DNA of 64,000 nucleotides, taken from Turbatrix aceti. Its lineage: Eukaryota > Nematoda > Chromadorea > Rhabditida > Panagrolaimidae. The stretch's first letter is position 1, and every line of letters starts with the position of its first letter. The stretch lies in contig OZ017767.1 of the NCBI GenBank assembly GCA_963969345.1, forward strand, positions 4,368,739-4,432,738, written 5' to 3'. Both the position numbers and the translations under genes were made by a program. Of this stretch, positions 59,701 to 64,000 are shown one piece after another. A model generated the notes under the pieces. It was not told where the DNA came from and did not search any database. It worked only from the letters and a program-made list of their open reading frames with translations.

Positions 59701-60387
59701 CGCTAGACAATTTTTTTGTAACAAAAAACCGTTTGGCGTCTCTGGGCATTGATTGGCACAACCCGAGCAGCAACAAATAAACTCACAGATCTCGCCTCGG
59801 CCGTATCGCGCCTGGACAGGTCCATAAATATACTTCAGGTCCCGCGCAACAAAATTCAAATACTGAAAAGTCCTGTCGAGATCGAGCAGTGGCATGAGCT
59901 CGTGAGTGTGGAGACAGATTCGCACGACGCCCATGGGATCGCCCTCGACCCATCGATCGACGTACAGCTGCTGGTAGAGTTCGCCGTCGACCTTCTCGAT
60001 GTACTTCAAAATAGCTCCGTAGCAGGCCTTGTTCTTGGCAGCCATGATAGCGCGCCACAGATCCGCAGCGAATGTTCGGATGCCATCCTTGGTCGCATCA
60101 TACTGCAGCGCTCTGTCCTTGAGTTGCTGGACGAGATCGGAGCCGGGCAGACAGTCGTCAAATAAATCCCACTGATCGGGCTGCAGAGTGAGCCTCGCGA
60201 CAATTTCATGCTCGTACAGCGCCAGAAAGTTGTGCCAAACGTGGGTTTCGTAGTTGTCGAGTCCATAAGATCCGCGAGGCAAATTATGGATTCGATTGCC
60301 AAAACTCATGTGGAAGTCGTTGACATCATTTCTGTTGGGAGAACGCGGCCTGCCGTATTCCGCTTCAGAATATAGCAAATCCGTCAT
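56770..60387 (-). CDS. RIG-I-like / Dicer-related helicase (DRH type), 1083 residues
   Basis: Six exons join in frame: 60387-59787, 59613-59290, 59245-57576, 57526-57417, 57366-57219, 57168-56770. The N-terminal 300 residues are a helical region as in nematode DRH proteins. The helicase starts at LRSYQYEMAY with Walker A SPTGSGKT (Lys341), motif II DEAH (447-450, where RLR and Dicer proteins have DECH), motif III FTAS, the RLR helical insertion, and motif VI QRKGRAR (812-818). The C-terminal regulatory domain has ILCKACGSQI and FCVSRKPGTECNSSIGKVVIF, so its zinc-type cysteines are present but spaced unusually. DRH proteins sense double-stranded RNA and act with Dicer in antiviral and endogenous RNA interference. 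It is head-to-head with the coiled-coil gene at 60640. Confidence 0.9.
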
Positions 60388-60639
60388 TTGGAGAAAAGCA
60401 GGCTACACGTATTGAGGACACATAGGCAGGCCATAAAAAAGCAAGCACAAAAAGTTATAGAAACGCGCTCTTTTTCGATTTTAACGCACTTTTCGCGTCA
60501 GGACCACATTTCATCGAATTTTGGATAGAAATTTTCGTGCGTATTTTCCGGCTCATTTTTTTATATCAGACGAAGACAAGTTTCGTTTTGGCGATCTTTT
60601 GAAGCTCTTTTTGGCGTTCTTTATGCTGGATAGACGACA
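60388..60639. promoter_or_regulatory. 252-bp divergent promoter region
   Basis: The two start codons face away from each other across 252 bases that contain T-rich and A-rich runs and no obvious TATA box. The spacing suggests one shared promoter region for the helicase and the coiled-coil gene. Confidence 0.45.
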
Positions 60640-63600
60640 ATGAGCGGAGAAGAATCGTCGCGCTTCACGTACAGATCGACGAGCTCGTCGAGCGAAGATA
60701 GGACTGACAATCGGCCCGCTTCTGTCTCGTCGGTGAGCGATCTCTCCAGCGATCCGCCCTTTGACGACGGCAACGAGTCGGATCGATCGGGTGACGTGGA
60801 TTTTGATTTCTACACGCATACACCCACTCTCGATGCCCTGGACTCGCCGGCTACTGCGAGTGGACAGTCGACGTACGTCGTCACTGTCGATCCCCAGGTG
60901 AGTTGTCTTCCGCCGTTTGAGTCTGTTCACGGTCCATTTTGTTTAGCAGGAAATCAATCGTGTGCAGGATGCGATTAAGGCCCAGTATCGTTCGGCACGG
61001 CACCAGTACAGGCAGTTGTACAAGAAGCGGTCGCAGCTCCGAAACGATCTGGCCAACGACCTCAACAATCTCGACGTCGCCGAATCTTTTATTCCCAATA
61101 TTTTTGCCGTTTATATGAGCGTGAGTTTTTATCTTGAGGCAATTGAATTTTTTGTTAAAAAAAAATCCGGCGTCGGTTGAATTTTGTAGCCTGAAGTTAA
61201 AATATTTTTGATGTTTTTATAATATAAAAAAATTTAGTACGTGGAAACGATCTCATGTGTCTACTCGCTGCTCGGTCGGCAACCAGAAGTGAAGGAACGG
61301 CGAACACCGTCGATGGAAGCGTTCAAGAAACTCTGCTGCTTTGACCTGCATCCCAGCAGGGGCTTGGACAACGCGCTGCACGCTCTCGAGGAGCACGGCG
61401 TTCTCGTCGGCGATGCTCTGGCCGTCGATCTTCGCGAGCGAATTCTCCAAATTATTCCGCTTCTCAAAACGTTGTGTCCCGGCATGCTGTCTGAATTCAG
61501 CGTTGCGTACGCAGACATTTGTGAGTATTTTTGGTTTGGCGAATCATAGAATTTTCAATTTTTTCTAAACATAAAATAAAAAAAGGGCATTGTGCACCCG
61601 TTTTGACTGTCCTGAGAATATCTATTCGGGGACGCGATCGTGATAGCCTCTATTGTACAAAAGCGTCCGCAATTGAATTTCATTATCGTAAAAAAAACAT
61701 TTTTAGTCAAAAAGCTGAATATTTCGGCTGATGTGGAGGGTGTGGCAGACAGCGACGTGGTCACTACGCTGCGGAGCCTGCTACGTGTCCTCGCAGCGGA
61801 CAGGGACTCTGCGAAGCAAATGGCAGCTAACACCTCGCCTTCTTTCTCCCTGCTGGGCTCTCCGGGCAACGAGGCAACTCTCCATGCCGAAATCGCTTCG
61901 CTCATCGACGATGGTCGGACCGGAATCGATATCGCAGCGCTCGCAGACGACGACTCAATCCCGGATCCAGCGCCGGTGCAGCCGCTCAACGAAGGCTGGC
62001 TGCGGGACCGGATTACGACAGATTGGCTCGCGGAGCAGGTCGAAGAGGAACTTCAGTCGCGTCGAGGCCACCGGGCTTCAAGTCCTGGGTCGCCGAGGTC
62101 GTCCACGTCCCCTATGCTCCAGAGAAGGCCGTGCCCTCATCGAGACTCGTCGTCGAGCAGTTCGTCGTCGAGTTCATCGAGCAGCGAGCCCGAACAGACC
62201 CGGGTTTACGTCTCCGAGCACTCCAACGTATCGAGCCGTGCTTCGACCCCTGTGCCTGATGTCGTCAAGCCTCGGGCTACGGCGAAGAAGAACGAGCTGC
62301 CGATTCAGATTGCTCCTGTCTCTCAAAGACCACCCTCGCCTGTACCGTATACGCTGCACCCCGCGGACAAGTACTGGTTCGTGAAGGGAGGCACGAGGGC
62401 GGTCACCAACGAAGAACCGAGTTCCTCTGGAGTGACTTCACTTGGCTGCAATTTGGAAGTTGACGACAAGGATCCCGTGAGTTGGCTTTTTCCGTAATTA
62501 GGGGTTTTGAGTCATTCTGTTTTTCAGTGCGACCCGTACCGATTCCTGACCGAGGAGGACCCAGAAGACCCGCGTTACAACGAGTTCAACAACCTCGAGA
62601 AACGGACGTTGGATCTGGAGAGGAAGCAGAACACTTCGTGGCACAACCTCATCGACCTGCAGCACGAGTACGCGCGCAACGTTCGTCTCGAAGACCGGCT
62701 TTCTAAAAAGAAGCTCATCCACAACCAGGGCATCGACGAATATGGCAACAAAATTGTCACCGTCGCCCGCGATGATGTACGTTTTGCTTTTGTTTTTTTT
62801 AAAGGGAGTGGGGGCTTTATCGTGTTGTCAGTGCTTTTTTTGCAAGCTCAAAAGCACGATTGCCGGTGTTGGATGTACAGCAGTTTGTTAACCACCGTGT
62901 AAATCTGGTGATAAGATGCTTAGTCCTATGAAGTCATAATCCTGGTTTTGTACCTGGAGCGGATGGTTTAACGAGGCTTTTTTTTGCAGATCGACAAAAT
63001 CAAAGCGGCCATGGCGGAGAGCGAAAAACACCGCACGAGACTGCAGCAGGAGCTTTCCACCGTGCAATCCAAGAACAACGACTTCCACCAGCAGTGCCTG
63101 AGCCTCCGGGTGCCGTCGAAGCCCGTCGTCGGCAATGGCGTGCCCTCTTGTCTCGAAATGAATGTTTCACAGCTCGCCATTTCCTACAAATTTCTCTCGT
63201 GAGTCGGCTGAAAATTACAAGGTTGGATGACGCTTGCACCGGTCGATTTTAGGAAGGAAAGCGACAAGCTGACGACTACGCAGGCCGAGTGGCAGGACAT
63301 GCTGCAGAGCTTTGCGCAGCACGTCGAAAGCGAGCTCGGCGACATCGATGAGGCCTTCTCCCAGGTTACCAAGGACATGAAGGACGAGATGCTCGAGATC
63401 CGCGACGAAGAACGTAAGCTGTTGATCGAGCAGGACACGCTCCCGCAAATGCCGGAGCCTCTTGACGCTTTCATGAAGAACATTGAAAAGGCTGATACCG
63501 ACACGGAAAAAGTACGGGCTGACGCGCTTCGTGTGCAGCAGAGAAACGAGCATCTCGACGCCGCTATCGACGAAGTAAGTGACTTTTTTTGGGCTTTAAA

Positions 63601-64000
63601 CTTTTTTTGAAGCGCAATTGCCTTTCAAAATCAAGGAGTAACGAATATTGATTTTTAGAGCGAAGCAAAGTTGGACGCGTACACCGCAGATTTTGAAAAG
63701 CGCTTCCGGATCACCTTCGACGAACCGGTCATCCGAGGAGTCGATCTCCAGCCAGCTGACATTGCCGACGACGAAGTTGACCACTTCCTGGCGATAGCCA
63801 GGTATCGAGCCTTGCAAGAAGCGGCTACTTTGTCCTTTGCTGATCCCACTGCGGACTCCCAAACCCCCCGACCACAGCCGCTGTCAGATGAACCCGCGGC
63901 GAAGAAAAAGAAGCTCACAAAAGTTGATTTTCTCAAGGCTTTGAACTCGACCAACGAGAGAACTGCCTACGAAGTGCTCCGGCTGCGCCAGGCCAACGCT
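60640..64000 (+). CDS. Ser-rich coiled-coil protein, family unknown (3' end beyond window)
   Basis: Eight exons in frame to the edge: 60640-60897, 60950-61120, 61238-61520, 61707-62476, 62528-62776, 62990-63198, 63253-63574, 63659-beyond 64000. It starts MSGEESSRFTYRSTSSSSED, acidic and Ser-rich. Order of regions: a helical pair (YRQLYKKRSQLRNDLANDLN), a segment YVETISCVYSLLGRQP...MEAFKKLCCFDL, a long Ser-rich loop with a run of about 13 Ser, then coiled coil (LEKRTLDLERKQNTSWHNL, KIKAAMAESEKHRTRLQQEL, and more), and a Lys run KKKKLTKVDFLKAL near the edge. More than 860 residues are visible. It looks like a cytoskeletal, centrosomal or kinetochore scaffold, but no family was identified. Confidence 0.7.

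Noticed and set aside
1..64000. CRISPR arrays, prokaryotic operons, rRNA genes
   Set aside because: No regularly spaced repeats with unique spacers and no rRNA core sequences were seen. Intron structure shows a eukaryotic nuclear genome.

Overview
This window is nuclear DNA from an invertebrate animal. Protein genes are broken by many short introns (mostly 40-100 bases, GT...AG). The 3' splice sites are T-rich (TTTTCAG or TTTTTAG). Exons are GC-rich, while introns and spacers are A/T-rich with long A or T runs. The gene set includes an ALK-type receptor, TTC17, CFAP36, neprilysin, TBP and a RIG-I/DRH-type helicase. Intron style and gene set suggest an ecdysozoan such as a nematode or tardigrade. 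That is inference, because no species-diagnostic sequence was found.

Layout. From 1 to about 9.1 kb there are only repeats: one half of an inverted 525-bp repeat pair, a foldback element, a tRNA-like sequence, a dispersed module and a GGCCCG-rich MITE. From 9.9 to 12.4 kb lies a graveyard of decayed genes, including two RPL23 (uL14) pseudogenes inside a tandem duplication, next to two intact-looking 3' exons of an unknown gene. From 12.7 to 14.6 kb is a gene for a Pro-Ala-Ser-Pro repeat protein, with a broken copy of its 5' end at 16.2-16.7 kb. From 16.8 to 27.0 kb the minus strand carries a tandem-C2 synaptotagmin-like gene and TTC17. TTC17 is head-to-head with an M16 metalloprotease (27.4-30.7 kb, plus).

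From 30.9 to 33.8 kb are the second 525-bp repeat and a 1.5-kb long-inverted-repeat element. The last exon of the ALK-like receptor gene (33.7-38.6 kb, minus) reads into that element. A divergent secreted protein gene and a neprilysin gene follow on the same strand (39.1-44.0 kb). From 44.0 to 50.0 kb is gene-poor, with one or two candidate exons. From 50.0 to 51.7 kb is CFAP36 (plus), convergent with TBP. TBP, a large unknown charged protein and a DRH/RIG-I-like helicase lie in tandem on the minus strand (52.0-60.4 kb). The helicase is head-to-head, 252 bases away, with a coiled-coil protein gene that runs off the right edge.

Method. Exon joins were chosen by hand so that the reading frame continues. 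Every join in ALK, neprilysin, M16, CFAP36, the helicase and the unknown 1035-residue protein is in frame. The joins that could not be reconciled (one in TTC17, one in the synaptotagmin-like gene) are stated in their entries. Functions come from recognised family motifs, not database searches.
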